DNA of 64,000 bases, taken from NCBI RefSeq assembly GCF_021654575.1, contig NZ_AP024488.1, forward strand, positions 5,213,501-5,277,500. The letters run 5' to 3'. This stretch comes from Desulfoluna limicola (GTDB lineage Bacteria > Desulfobacterota > Desulfobacteria > Desulfobacterales > Desulfolunaceae). The notes beneath the pieces are model-generated. The model was not told the origin of the DNA and searched no databases. It was given only the letters and a program-made list of their open reading frames with translations. Of the stretch, positions 1-9,114 are shown in pieces (within the stretch, counting starts at the first letter, position 1; every line of letters starts with the position of its first letter). Both the position numbers and the translations under genes were made by a program.

Positions 1-1
1 C

Positions 2-802
2 TCCCCAATCCCCGGGGTTCTTGAGGATGTCTCTGAGCTCATTCTCAACATCAAAGAGCTCAAGCTGAAGGTGAATGACACCGAAACGCGTACACTGGAG
101 CTGAAGGCCGAAGGCCCCTGCAATGTGTGTGCGGGCGACCTCATCAGTCCCGACGGTCGGGTGGAGATCCTGAATCCGGATCTGCATCTTGCTACCATCA
201 ACGAGGGTGGCAAGCTTAACGTGAGCCTTACCGTAAAGGTGGGTCGCGGATATGCCCTGGCCAGGGACAACAAAGATGAAGACGCACCCGTTGGTACCAT
301 TGCCATCGATACCGTCTTTTCTCCCATCAAAAAGGTCAACTACACGGTATCAAACTCCCGTGTGGGTCAGAAGACCGACTACGACAAGTTGACCCTTGAG
401 GTGTGGACAGACGGCAGCCTTGTTCCTGAGGATGCAGTGGCTTATGCCGCAAAGATTCTCAAGGAGCAGATGAATCCTTTCATCAACTTTGATGAGGATA
501 TTGAGCCTGAGCACGACAGCGTCAGTGAAGAGGGCGGCGACAGAGATTTCAACGAGAACCTCTACAGAAATGTGGATGAGCTCGAACTCTCGGTTCGAAG
601 TGCCAACTGCCTGAAAAATGCCGATATCATCAAGATTTATCAGCTCGTTCAGAAAACTGAAGCCGAAATGCTCAAAACCAAGAACTTCGGTCGAAAATCT
701 CTGAACGAGATCAAAGAGGTCTTGACTGAGATGGGGCTTTCCCTTGGAATGAAACTTGATGGTTTCAGTCCGAAAGAGGAAGACGGAGCTGAAGGGGAGT
801 AA
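2..802 (+). CDS. rpoA: RNA polymerase alpha subunit (3' part; 5' end outside window)
   Basis: The reading frame is open from base 2, so the gene begins before the window; 266 residues are visible. The first residues (SPIPGVLEDVSELILNIK) match the conserved alpha N-terminal domain, which drives dimerisation and assembly of beta and beta'. After an acidic linker, the last 80 or so residues form the alpha C-terminal domain with the conserved run around NFGRKSLNEIKEVL, which contacts UP elements and activators. rplQ follows after 6 bases, the standard order at the end of the bacterial alpha operon. Identification is firm. Only the upstream end is missing. Confidence 0.98.
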   Translation, partial: SPIPGVLEDVSELILNIKELKLKVNDTETRTLELKAEGPCNVCAGDLISPDGRVEILNPDLHLATINEGGKLNVSLTVKVGRGYALARDNKDEDAPVGTIAIDTVFSPIKKVNYTVSNSRVGQKTDYDKLTLEVWTDGSLVPEDAVAYAAKILKEQMNPFINFDEDIEPEHDSVSEEGGDRDFNENLYRNVDELELSVRSANCLKNADIIKIYQLVQKTEAEMLKTKNFGRKSLNEIKEVLTEMGLSLGMKLDGFSPKEEDGAEGE

Positions 803-808
803 GAGGAA

Positions 809-1195
809 ATGAGACATAGAAAAGCAGGCGTTAAGCTGAGTAGAACATCTGCCCATCGTAAGGCGATGTTTCGCAATATGGTGACCTCTCTGTTCAAGCA
901 TGAGAGGATCAAGACCACCGACGTAAAAGCCAAAGAACTGCGTCGTTGGGCTGATAAAATGATCACTCTGGCCAAGCGTGGAGACCTCCATGCCCGTCGC
1001 CAGGTGATGGCCGTTATTATGGAAAAAGATGTCGTGCACAAGCTTTTTGAAGAAGCTCCCGCACGCTTCGCTGGTAAAAACGGCGGCTACACCCGCGTGA
1101 CCAAAATCGGTTTCCGTGCCGGTGACGCAGCGCCCATGGCCATGGTAGAGTTTACCGCTCCCAAGGTCGAGGCACCTGCAGCAACCGACGCATAA
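809..1195 (+). CDS. rplQ: 50S ribosomal protein L17
   Basis: 128 residues. The start (MRHRKAGVKLSRTSAHRKAM) is the L17 signature and the length fits the family (about 115-130), with a short Ala/Pro-rich tail. L17 is a structural protein of the large subunit near the peptide exit tunnel. A purine-rich ribosome binding site (AGAGGA) lies just before the ATG, 6 bases after the rpoA stop, so the two are translated from one mRNA. It is the last gene of the operon and a terminator follows. Confidence 0.98.
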   Translation: MRHRKAGVKLSRTSAHRKAMFRNMVTSLFKHERIKTTDVKAKELRRWADKMITLAKRGDLHARRQVMAVIMEKDVVHKLFEEAPARFAGKNGGYTRVTKIGFRAGDAAPMAMVEFTAPKVEAPAATDA

Positions 1196-1293
1196 AACCG
1201 GGGTGGGGCGTTAACGCCCTACCGGTCTGCACGAACAGTTAGTAACAGCCAAGGAGCATTCGCTCAGGAGGTGGCTGTGACCTGTTGCACATA

Positions 1294-1328
1294 AAAGCCC
1301 ACGGCATTTCATGCCGCGGGCTTTTTTT
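1294..1328 (+). terminator. Rho-independent terminator of the rpoA-rplQ operon
   Basis: An 11-base stem (GCCCACGGCAT with ATGCCGCGGGC, one A-C mismatch), a TTC loop and a run of seven T. It lies about 100 bases after the rplQ stop. A second perfect palindrome, GGGCGTTAACGCCC at about 1206-1219, lies between and lacks a T-run. Confidence 0.85.
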
Positions 1329-1442
1329 GTGGGCCGGTATCGAGGGCCTCTGATCAACTCTTTAAGAGGGGGTTGTGGGCTATCTGGATAATTTAGAACC
1401 TGTGGTTCTCAGCCGATGCTTGGAGCCTAAGTGCCAGTTTTT

Positions 1443-1808
1443 TCAAAGATCCCGTTTGATGTCTTTTTGAATGGAAAAAGCCATGACGGTTCCATCCTTA
1501 AGAACCATCCCACTTACAATGACCTTTTCTCCCTTTCTGAATGTGCACTTCTGCATCTTTCTTCTCTTCCTGTCGAGAAACTCCGTTTCCACGTTTTTTC
1601 CATTTCGAATATAGGCCCCGATACGAATTCGATCTCCAGCAATAATCATTTCGCTGCAGTCCGATCTTCTCTCATCGATTGATGTGTGGACCCAATACTC
1701 TTGCCAGGTGGTCTGGCTGGATATATCGATGGGGGCATCTGCCGACGCAGATGATATCATCCCCAGTATAAGCAGAAAAAGTGTCAGGGAAAAAATGCGA
1801 CTGGTCAC
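1443..1808 (-). CDS. Small secreted protein of unknown function
   Basis: 121 residues from a GTG start at 1808, chosen because AAAGGAGG lies 8 bases upstream and a signal peptide follows directly (residues 1-23, hydrophobic core FSLTLFLLIL, cut after SSASA). Longer in-frame starts would bury the signal peptide. The mature part has two cysteines and a basic stretch (DRKRRKMQKC), then a segment with the pattern KVIVSGMVLKDGTVMA that looks like a small beta-barrel. I do not recognise the family. It follows pilY1 on the same strand after 145 bases, so it may be the last gene of the pilus operon or a separate unit. Confidence 0.7.
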   Translation of the reverse strand: MTSRIFSLTLFLLILGMISSASADAPIDISSQTTWQEYWVHTSIDERRSDCSEMIIAGDRIRIGAYIRNGKNVETEFLDRKRRKMQKCTFRKGEKVIVSGMVLKDGTVMAFSIQKDIKRDL

Positions 1809-1953
1809 AGTGATGACCTCCTTTGTTGCAGCGGTGAAGGGTGATTGGTCGAGTAAAACAACGGGAGCCCTTCGACTCCTTTTGTTCATTGAGGTCTGTC
1901 CATCCAATATCATGCCCTCTCCTTATGAGTGGCACTCTACATCTGTTGCTTTG

Positions 1954-4900
1954 TTATTTCTGAATCCAGTAATAACGGGACAACCTGTTCGTGTCTGCCA
2001 GGTCGAAGGTTAAAGGCCCCAGGCGGAGCTTTCTGTCCTTTATCATGGGTTGGGCCATGGGAAGGTTTGCCGGCAGGTCTGTGGACCGCGTTTTTGTCGA
2101 TCCTCCCCATGTGGTGACCGCAGACCCGTCTTTGCCGTTGACGGCATAGAGCCGCCCCTTCCCCCTTGCCCCGGCCCCGGCACAGGGGTCGGAGTCTGAT
2201 GCTGCCGTTGAATTTGCAGGCGGGGTGTAGGTGGTGAAATAGACGATCCCCGAATCCACAAGGGCTGGTGAGACCATTTTTTCACCAGCGTGAGAGAATT
2301 TGACATACCATCCATTTTTGTTCTTCAGGTCCTCGTAGTAGGATCCGCTGGGATCCGTGACATTGACCAGGTTTGCCGGAGTCAGGTTCTCATTTCCCCA
2401 CGTGTTTTTAAGGGCAAAGAAACTGTTTTTTTCCGTGAGGTCAAAGGGATTCTCACGATTACCTGATCCAAAATACAGATAGCTTGTCTGCGCGAGTTTG
2501 GCAGAGGTGGGCGCGTAAAAAAGCTTAGGGCCCCCGGTGGAGAAAATCTTCTTTTTATACTCCCAAGAGCCATCGGGGACTTTTGAGTGCGCAAGGTAGC
2601 TGCCGTCATCCTGCTCCACAAGGGTAATGTCATCGGCAATGGCAAACACCTGGCCCCCCATATCCCCGGCAAAGATCCGTGTGGATATGCCATCGGCGTC
2701 ATGGTCAACGACATTGATGTCGACGATGCTGTGGGTAAGGGCACTGAAATTGCCGTGGTTCACATTGAGGCCCGTAAGGGAACCGTCCGTGGATTTAACA
2801 CTGAAAATGGCGCGTCCGACCGTGTCTGTTGAGGCGGGAGCAGATCGATCCTGCTGGTTGTCATAACCACCAGGGAAAAAGACAACGTCGGTTTTGGAGG
2901 TACCGGAGGTCATGACCGTGGCAAAACGCGGGGTCCCCCAGGATTGACCAAGCGACTCGCCACCGGCAGACATCAGGATGCTTGGGGAAATCTCGTACTT
3001 CCACTGTGGTGCGGTCAGGGTGGAGATACCCAGGGCGTAGTACCGGTTTCCACCTCTGCGTTCCCCAATGACCATGAGTTCGGGCGAAAAAAGCTTGGTC
3101 CCTGTGATTTTGGCTCCAAATGTCATAGAGGGCGATCCATCCACATAGTAGTCGTGGTTGTCCCCGTACAGATCAGAGAGCCTGCCGAGTTGGCCGGGTG
3201 GGATAAAGGCCCAAAGCTCGTTTCCGTTGTAGTCATCGATGCAACGGATGAGGCCGTCGTTCGTACCCAGAAATATCCCGGTTTTCAGGGCTGCGTCATC
3301 GCCGTTGTCGTAGTGGACGATGGCTGGCTCAGAGTGGATAATGGCCCCAACCCTCCACGTACCTGTGCCATTGTGTACCTTATCGATGAGAGCATTGGAG
3401 ACAGGGATGCCACCGGCCTTGATATTGTTGTCTTTGACAAAACCGTTGGAGTCGTCGGTGAGGTCTTTGCTGCTGCCTTGATACGTATAAATGGAGCGTT
3501 CCGTCTGACTCAGGATTTGTTCCCCGATTCCACCTTTGATGATATTGGCCCCGTCATCTTCGTATGTGGTCCAGAGGGATCGGCTGTTTTCCTTGATGCT
3601 CCCGTCAGCGTTTACTGCGGCTTGACCGTAGGCATCCGTGATGACTCCGTTATCATTCAGTGTGTATTTTTTCAGGTTCCCCAGCCACTCTCCGGTCTGT
3701 TGGGGTTTAAAAAAGGCCAGGTAAATGTTGCCGCCGTCTGAGGTGGGGTTGGTTCGGTTGACGGGCACCACGGGCGCTACAAAAACCGAGGACTCTTCCG
3801 CAATGGAGTTGATGATCTGTTCAAATGCCTCTTTCAGCCCGCTGGAGGTGTTGGCGGTGTAGTATTTCCCCCCGCCAAGCCTTGCGGTTTCAGACAATAA
3901 TGTGTGGTTCGTCTTGAAGCCGATCGTGTAGGTGATGAGGGACTGCTTGTCAAAGGATGTCCCATTGCCCATGGGGTGAATGTCTTCATTGTAGAGAAAG
4001 GCAGCGACATCATCCAGGTACTCATCGGTTGTGTTGGTTTTGTTGGGCTTGCCGTAGTCTTTTATGTGCTTGTTATTCAGGTAAATGTATCTGCTGTCGT
4101 TCCGGCGGAGGAGGTAGGCAGAATCCGCTGTGGGGGCGCCGTCAGTGATGAGAATGACGTAGTTTTTCTGACAGGTCTGTGTGATTGGCGAGGTGTATGT
4201 CAAGCATTTGTCGGAGTCGTCGCCGGTGCAGTTGAAGTACGTGGGTTTTCCGGCAAAGTAGAGACCTGCTTCAGCAAGGGTCTCCGCCAGGGGCGTGTTG
4301 GTGCTGGCGGTGAGTCCGTTGATGGTGGTGATTAAATTTGAGTTGTTGATGCTTTGCGTCCCATCTGATCCCGTCACCAAGGTGTCACCGCACTCCTCAA
4401 GAACCCGCCCTCCATCGTCATTTGAGTTAAACACCATCAACCCGAAGAGGACGTCAGGGGTGTCCTTCAGCAGAGAGGTGACCACCTGCTTTGCCACGAG
4501 AAGGCGTGTGGCCATATCTCCGGAGCCATTGGCCTCATAGTTCCGGAAGTTGCCTGTGCGCAGTCGACGTGAGTTTCCCCCACAGTTCAGGGTGTTGTTG
4601 TAAATGTTGGCTGTGATGTAACCCTTCGTTATTAGAGCTGCTTTGACGTCTTCGCACTGGATGGCACTGACATTGTCAGTCACTTTCTCCCAGTAATAGT
4701 AGGGGCGATGCCAGCGGTCGCCCGAATAGTACCCCTGGTAATAGACCGCGTTCTTCGGATATCGGCCGGAGTAGGTAAAGTCCGGGTCGTACTCCGGCTT
4801 GGGAACGTCAGCTCTTCCCATACTCCCGGAGTTGTCAAAAATGATCATCACATTGGGCTTGAGGGTTATGGCCTGGGTCCCGTAGATGGCGACGTCATCG

Positions 4901-4980
4901 GCCGATGCCGGTGTGGACAGGACCATGAGTCCGAAAAGGGCGAGGAGGGTCAGTGGAAAGCGTTTCATCAGATTCACCAT
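1954..4980 (-). CDS. pilY1: PilY1/PilC-like type IV pilus tip protein with von Willebrand A domain
   Basis: 1008 residues. A signal peptide (about 1-27) precedes a von Willebrand A domain whose metal site is visible as DNSGSM at residues 49-54 (DxSxS). The C-terminal half has the PilY1 beta-propeller pattern, including a calcium-loop-like DHDADG followed by RIFAGDMGGQVF. PilY1 proteins sit at the tip of type IV pili, prime assembly with the minor pilins and act in adhesion or surface sensing. It is the last of five pilus genes and starts 10 bases after the pilX stop. No clear Shine-Dalgarno is seen before the ATG at 4980; an in-frame ATG at 4968 is an alternative. Confidence 0.92.
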   Translation of the reverse strand: MVNLMKRFPLTLLALFGLMVLSTPASADDVAIYGTQAITLKPNVMIIFDNSGSMGRADVPKPEYDPDFTYSGRYPKNAVYYQGYYSGDRWHRPYYYWEKVTDNVSAIQCEDVKAALITKGYITANIYNNTLNCGGNSRRLRTGNFRNYEANGSGDMATRLLVAKQVVTSLLKDTPDVLFGLMVFNSNDDGGRVLEECGDTLVTGSDGTQSINNSNLITTINGLTASTNTPLAETLAEAGLYFAGKPTYFNCTGDDSDKCLTYTSPITQTCQKNYVILITDGAPTADSAYLLRRNDSRYIYLNNKHIKDYGKPNKTNTTDEYLDDVAAFLYNEDIHPMGNGTSFDKQSLITYTIGFKTNHTLLSETARLGGGKYYTANTSSGLKEAFEQIINSIAEESSVFVAPVVPVNRTNPTSDGGNIYLAFFKPQQTGEWLGNLKKYTLNDNGVITDAYGQAAVNADGSIKENSRSLWTTYEDDGANIIKGGIGEQILSQTERSIYTYQGSSKDLTDDSNGFVKDNNIKAGGIPVSNALIDKVHNGTGTWRVGAIIHSEPAIVHYDNGDDAALKTGIFLGTNDGLIRCIDDYNGNELWAFIPPGQLGRLSDLYGDNHDYYVDGSPSMTFGAKITGTKLFSPELMVIGERRGGNRYYALGISTLTAPQWKYEISPSILMSAGGESLGQSWGTPRFATVMTSGTSKTDVVFFPGGYDNQQDRSAPASTDTVGRAIFSVKSTDGSLTGLNVNHGNFSALTHSIVDINVVDHDADGISTRIFAGDMGGQVFAIADDITLVEQDDGSYLAHSKVPDGSWEYKKKIFSTGGPKLFYAPTSAKLAQTSYLYFGSGNRENPFDLTEKNSFFALKNTWGNENLTPANLVNVTDPSGSYYEDLKNKNGWYVKFSHAGEKMVSPALVDSGIVYFTTYTPPANSTAASDSDPCAGAGARGKGRLYAVNGKDGSAVTTWGGSTKTRSTDLPANLPMAQPMIKDRKLRLGPLTFDLADTNRLSRYYWIQK

Positions 4981-4990
4981 TTGGTTGGAA

Positions 4991-5629
4991 TTAGAGGCCC
5001 GAGAGATGCTGGACCTTGGTGGTCTCTTCGGCCATCACAACGCCTGCCTGCAGGATAACATGGGTCAGGGCAGCGCTGGGGTTGGTCGCATCAAATGTGG
5101 CGGGGTCGATGGCCGTGGCTGTGATGGCGTAGTGCCTGGATCTGTACTTGTTTTCATCAAAGCCTTCCGGGGCCGGGCCGATATGCAGCATGGACGGTAC
5201 CTGCTCTGCACCAGCCCTTAATCCGGCGTTTTTTCTGTTGGCTTTGAGCAGGACGCTGCGGACTTCGATCCATGCCACGGGAACGCCGTTGGCCTGCAAT
5301 GGGGAAACAAAGGAGACCCCTGCCGTGTCCAGGTCCCGGTCACGCAACGGGGGGAGGGTGTCGGAGAGCGGGTAAAGGCGGTGCCCGCCTGTGTCGCTGC
5401 TGTTGGTGTAGATGCGTTCAAAATCGGCCACGGCATCATAAAGACCGGCTTCGGCATTGTAAAAATTGCGTTTGGCCAGGCGATCAAATCGGGCGATGCG
5501 CATCTCACTGATGCCGTTGTCGATGGCCGACATGCCGATGATGGTGACCAAAAGGAGAAGCATCAGCACGATAAGCAGAATGCTTCCCTCTTCGTTGCGG
5601 TGATTGGTGGTGTGCAGGGATGGTGTCAA
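4991..5629 (-). CDS. pilX: PilX-like minor pilin assembly protein
   Basis: 212 residues from a TTG start. AAGGAGG lies 5 bases before it and overlaps the end of pilV, so TTG is well supported. One N-terminal hydrophobic segment (about residues 15-35, GSILLIVLMLLLLVTIIGMS) follows a short polar leader. It matches the PilX N-terminal pattern, which lacks the classic FTLIE prepilin motif. The rest is a soluble periplasmic domain. PilX works with PilV, PilW, FimU and PilY1 in the tip complex that starts pilus assembly, and the gene sits between pilV and pilY1 in that usual order. Confidence 0.85.
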   Translation of the reverse strand: MTPSLHTTNHRNEEGSILLIVLMLLLLVTIIGMSAIDNGISEMRIARFDRLAKRNFYNAEAGLYDAVADFERIYTNSSDTGGHRLYPLSDTLPPLRDRDLDTAGVSFVSPLQANGVPVAWIEVRSVLLKANRKNAGLRAGAEQVPSMLHIGPAPEGFDENKYRSRHYAITATAIDPATFDATNPSAALTHVILQAGVVMAEETTKVQHLSGL

Positions 5630-5639
5630 GGGAACCTCC

Positions 5640-6041
5640 TTACTTCATGGATCGAACGACGACCTGGTTGACCCGGTGGGTTTGGGTTCCTTCCTGCCAG
5701 GTGACTCCGAGGGTGATGGTTTTCTTTTTTACATCCGTTGTCCCGTTCACCACCGACCAGGCAACCGTGTACCCGTCGGATGTGGTGGTGTGGTTTCCTG
5801 CAGTAAGAGAGCGGTCAGTGGCAGTATCGGTCCAATTTGCTGTCATCAGGCCTTCGATGCGGTCACTGGCCAACGTGGTGGCCTCTGTCATCTGTTGGGC
5901 AGACCTGTTGGACCTCATGGCCTGGATCTGAAGTGAGCCCATGGCCAGGAGGCCCATGGAGAAGATTATCATGGCGACCATCAGTTCGATCAGCGTGAAC
6001 CCAGAGGAGTTGTGAGGCTGGGGGGGGATATTCTCGGGCAT
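5640..6041 (-). CDS. pilV: PilV-like minor prepilin
   Basis: 133 residues from the ATG at 6041, which has GAGG 9 bases upstream and lies 2 bases after the pilW stop; a longer in-frame start at 6065 would overlap pilW. The leader ends in the prepilin motif SSG/FTLIELM: cleavage after Gly, Phe at +1, Glu at +5. A hydrophobic helix follows. The mature domain is short and fits PilV-type minor pilins. Confidence 0.9.
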   Translation of the reverse strand: MPENIPPQPHNSSGFTLIELMVAMIIFSMGLLAMGSLQIQAMRSNRSAQQMTEATTLASDRIEGLMTANWTDTATDRSLTAGNHTTTSDGYTVAWSVVNGTTDVKKKTITLGVTWQEGTQTHRVNQVVVRSMK

Positions 6042-6043
6042 CG

Positions 6044-6739
6044 CTAAAATCCTCGGTTTCTGCATTGAATGGTTCTAAGGAGAAGACGACGCCTACGGCC
6101 GTCGTTGAAGGGCCCCCAAGTGGAGACAAAGCCTGTGTAGGTGACGGAATTGTTGAAGGCTGGATCAACCCTGGGGGTGCGAGCCAGTAGTGCCAGGCGG
6201 ACCGCTGTGATGTCTTCTAATTCTGTTGGGGCGCCTGTTGTGGTCCCGTCTTTGAGAATGTAGTTGAATTCAAGGGCTTCCATGGATTCGCTTACCACCA
6301 CCTTGTCTCCTCCGTTAAAGCTTCTGAGGATGTCCGGGTTGCCGTCTTTATTGCCGTCACCGATGGTGTAGGTGACAGAGGCGGTCAGTGTCCCTTCGTC
6401 GGCCTCATCCACAACTTTATCCCCATCGTCGTCTATCCCATTGGTGTCGGCATCTGTTGCGTAGGTGAAGGAGAGTTGGGTGTCCGTGGCGGCTGTGATA
6501 CCTGCCCCTGCTTCTTCGGTTGGGTCGTAGCCTGCCATGCGGATATCCCGGGCCATGATTTCCATGGCTGAGCGCAGGTTCTGCTGCATGCCAGTCACCC
6601 GATCCTGTTGGACCTTGGTCCTGTACTGAGAGGTGTAGAAGGTATATCCCGCAGCGGCCACCAGGCCGGTAAGGGCCAGGGCAATGAGCAGCTCAAGGAG
6701 TGAGAATCCGGCGGTGTCTTTGTCAAACGGTTGTTTCAT
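6044..6739 (-). CDS. pilW: PilW-like minor prepilin
   Basis: 231 residues from the ATG at 6739, with GGGAG about 5 bases upstream and 1 base after the preceding stop. The prepilin motif AG/FSLLELL has Glu at +5 and is followed by a hydrophobic helix (IALALTGLVAAAGYTFY). An acidic, Asp-rich stretch (DADTNGIDDDGDKVVDEADEG) may bind calcium. Length and position fit PilW, a structural minor pilin of the tip complex. Confidence 0.9.
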   Translation of the reverse strand: MKQPFDKDTAGFSLLELLIALALTGLVAAAGYTFYTSQYRTKVQQDRVTGMQQNLRSAMEIMARDIRMAGYDPTEEAGAGITAATDTQLSFTYATDADTNGIDDDGDKVVDEADEGTLTASVTYTIGDGNKDGNPDILRSFNGGDKVVVSESMEALEFNYILKDGTTTGAPTELEDITAVRLALLARTPRVDPAFNNSVTYTGFVSTWGPFNDGRRRRLLLRTIQCRNRGF

Positions 6740-6740
6740 G

Positions 6741-7253
6741 TCAACTCCCTGTGCAGACAGAGCTGGTGCCTGCAGGGCCGAGGGTGATGGTGGCTGTGCG
6801 GCTCTGGCTGTCAGCAAGGGACACTTTTCCATTGCGGCCGGTGGCGAGGCCCATGCCGTTAAAGGACGTGTGGGTGGCTGTCAACTTGCCTGTACCATTG
6901 GGGTCAAAACTGGAGGCGGTAATCGTTGTGTTGCATGAGACATGCCCGGAAGCCACGGTGGCTTCCTCGCTGTCCTGAGATTCGTTCCCGTTCACATCGA
7001 TGAAGGCGAGGTACGTCCCGCTCTCCCCTTTGCCCGTGGAAAAATTCACCACCACCGAGCTGCCGGTCAGAATGGCTCGGCTTCGGGCTTCCTGGAACAA
7101 TCCGTGTACATGTCGAGCGTCACCGGCTAATCGTTGCTTCTCAACCCAACGTGAAAATTCAGGAATAGCAAGGCCTGATACGATGGTGATGATGGCAACT
7201 GCCACCATCAGTTCAAGAAGCGTGAACCCATTATAGTCCGTTTTTATCGGCAT
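6741..7253 (-). CDS. FimT/GspH-type minor pseudopilin
   Basis: 170 residues. The prepilin motif NG/FTLLELM (Glu at +5) is at residues 9-15, followed by a hydrophobic helix. The soluble part has the GspH/FimT pattern (QEARSRAILTGSSVVVNF) of beta-rich minor pilins. GGGAGA lies 7 bases before the ATG. It is the first gene of a five-gene operon (this gene, pilW, pilV, pilX, pilY1) with gaps of 1-10 bases. It could equally be called fimT or fimU. No pilus motor, secretin or major pilin gene lies in the window. Confidence 0.88.
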   Translation of the reverse strand: MPIKTDYNGFTLLELMVAVAIITIVSGLAIPEFSRWVEKQRLAGDARHVHGLFQEARSRAILTGSSVVVNFSTGKGESGTYLAFIDVNGNESQDSEEATVASGHVSCNTTITASSFDPNGTGKLTATHTSFNGMGLATGRNGKVSLADSQSRTATITLGPAGTSSVCTGS

Positions 7254-7772
7254 TTTTTTTTCTCCCGATTGCAGGGTGAGATAGTGTGCTGATTGAACAC
7301 CTCTCTGAGGTGAAGGTACGGGGACCCTGAAGGAAGCCTCACGGGGACGTTGTATTCGGGGATGTTAAATCATGAACACACGGGTGTGAAAGGGTCTTTC
7401 CGTATATCGATATACGATGTCTGGAGAGTTTCAGAGATCTTGGCCTGGGGTTTACTCGTCCATTTAAACTTAAGTTAATTAGTGATTTGCAACGGAGCTA
7501 ATATTAGTCAAGTGAGAACTGAGTTGGCGGAGGTAAACAGGTGGCGTGGCTTGAGGGTTCTGGGGGTAGGGTGATTGGAAATAGGTCATATATTGGGTGG
7601 GATATGAATGAGGGGGGCTCTTGGGGCGGTTGTCTTTAAGTGGGCAAGGGGAGCTCGCCTTTAGTCGGGTCCAGGACTGGACGGGGGGATGGTCCCTGTT
7701 GACTACAAAGGAACGGAGCCTTCCCTATTCAAGTATAGACAGGGGAGAACTCTTCAGCTTGTTTCTCCCGAA
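7254..7772. other. Intergenic region upstream of the minor-pilin operon
   Basis: About 520 bases without a credible gene. It contains AT-rich stretches (about 7461-7510) that could hold the pilin operon promoter. I searched by eye for a -24/-12 sigma-54 site on the minus strand and did not find one. A short palindrome, GTATATCGATATAC, lies at about 7402-7415. Confidence 0.5.
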
Positions 7773-7936
7773 AGCCCTGCCGGGGGCCAAACTTTTGAAA
7801 AGTTTGAAAAACAGGTTTAAAAATAAAGCTCCCTGATGGTTCTCGAGTCAAAGGCGGATGCGCTTTGTCCCGAGGAACGAGGGGCAACGCGCATCCGCAA
7901 CCAGTTTTCAAGGTGGCACACCTTGCCGCCGGAGGC
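7773..7936 (-). repeat. Intergenic repeat element, copy A
   Basis: One copy of the dispersed element in this window, in minus orientation relative to the copy at 9812. It runs from GCCCTGCCGGGGGCC through AAACTTTTGAAAAGTTTG, a CCCGAGGAACGAGGGGCAA block and AAGGTGGCACACCTT to the end GCCGCCGGAGGC. The left end lacks the GCCTCCGGCGG arm found in other copies. Each block is itself a small inverted repeat. Confidence 0.85.
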
Positions 7937-7973
7937 CGTTGTTTAGGAACTGAACAATTACGAAAGACGCCGA

Positions 7974-8993
7974 TCAGGCCGTTCGCTTTTTGTTGAGATA
8001 CAGCGCCTTGTCAGCGCATTTCAATAGGGTCGGGTAATTGGGGGCGTTGTCCTGGGTAAGGGAGGCGATACCGAAGCTGACATGCTGGTAATGTGTGTGC
8101 CCATCTATGACGATGGGCGTTGTACCCAACTCGTCCTGAATGCGAAGCATCATGGATTCCGCTTTGCCTGTGGTGGTTTCCGGCAGCACCAGAACAAATT
8201 CATCTCCGGCAAAGCGGCAGAGGATGTCGCTTTCACGCGTGTGGAGGGAAAGGATTCCGGCCACATGGATGAGGACCCTGTCTCCGGCATCGTGGCCGTA
8301 GTGGTCATTCACAAATTTGAATTTATCAAGGTCCAGAAAGGCAATGGAGAGCTCCCGGCTGTAGCGCTTGGCCCGATTGAACTCCTGCTCCAGGGCATGC
8401 TCCATGGCCCGGCGATTGAGCAGCTCGGTAAGCGGGTCGTTGAAGGCGAGGAGCCGCAGCCGTTCATGGGCTGTGACATTGGAGAGGCACAACGAAAACT
8501 TTAAGGCCAGCTGCGCAAGAAGCACGGGATCCAGCTCGGGCGAGAAACGGTCGGCGGCAACATCCCCCTGGTTCAGGCTCCCAATGATCTCTCCGTCCAA
8601 GCTGATGGGGGCGATGGACATGGAGCGGATCAGCCAGCTGCTGTTCTTTGGGATGAGGGCCCGGTAGGCGCTGATCTCCTTGTTGACCAGCGTTGGGGTG
8701 GTTCCGGTCCCTAAAAGTCCCTGGAACTGAGAGCGTGTCGTTAAGTTTACCCGTTCGGGGAGAAGTTCCGAAGAGCCAAAGGCTTTCAGGAGAAGCCTGG
8801 AGGTGTCACTGCCCTCCATCAGCGTAATCCAGACATAAGGAATGCTGAATTGTTTTGATATCTCCGAAAGAAGGGTCTCGAACAGATCCCGGAAATTAAG
8901 AATTGTCAGGATCTTTGCTTCAACTTTGTTGAATTTACGAGATGTTATTTCGTTTTCTTTGACACGATTTAGGAGTTGTTGAAATGTCAGCAT
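7974..8993 (-). CDS. Diguanylate cyclase with N-terminal GAF/DUF484-like sensor domain
   Basis: 339 residues. About residues 1-175 resemble a cytoplasmic GAF-type domain; there is no transmembrane segment, so it is probably a soluble sensor. Residues 182-339 are a GGDEF domain with active-site motif AGDEF (262-266; Ala for the first Gly is an accepted variant) and an intact inhibitory site RESD (253-256) five residues before it. The predicted activity is synthesis of cyclic di-GMP from two GTP with product inhibition. It is a single-gene unit divergent from the STAS-like gene at 9115. The effect on the adjacent pilus operon is a guess. Confidence 0.9.
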   Translation of the reverse strand: MLTFQQLLNRVKENEITSRKFNKVEAKILTILNFRDLFETLLSEISKQFSIPYVWITLMEGSDTSRLLLKAFGSSELLPERVNLTTRSQFQGLLGTGTTPTLVNKEISAYRALIPKNSSWLIRSMSIAPISLDGEIIGSLNQGDVAADRFSPELDPVLLAQLALKFSLCLSNVTAHERLRLLAFNDPLTELLNRRAMEHALEQEFNRAKRYSRELSIAFLDLDKFKFVNDHYGHDAGDRVLIHVAGILSLHTRESDILCRFAGDEFVLVLPETTTGKAESMMLRIQDELGTTPIVIDGHTHYQHVSFGIASLTQDNAPNYPTLLKCADKALYLNKKRTA

Positions 8994-9114
8994 ATACCTA
9001 ATTTTAACGAAGGGTTATTAAAAAATTCTCAAAAGAAGCTTAAAAAAAGTAGTGTAAATCCGATAATAAAGTCAAGAGAATAGATATGAACGCTTTGAAG
9101 CGAGGTGAGTACGC

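Noticed and set aside
2944..3741. 265-codon plus-strand frame inside pilY1
   Set aside because: Antisense of pilY1, no start signals, no protein family pattern.
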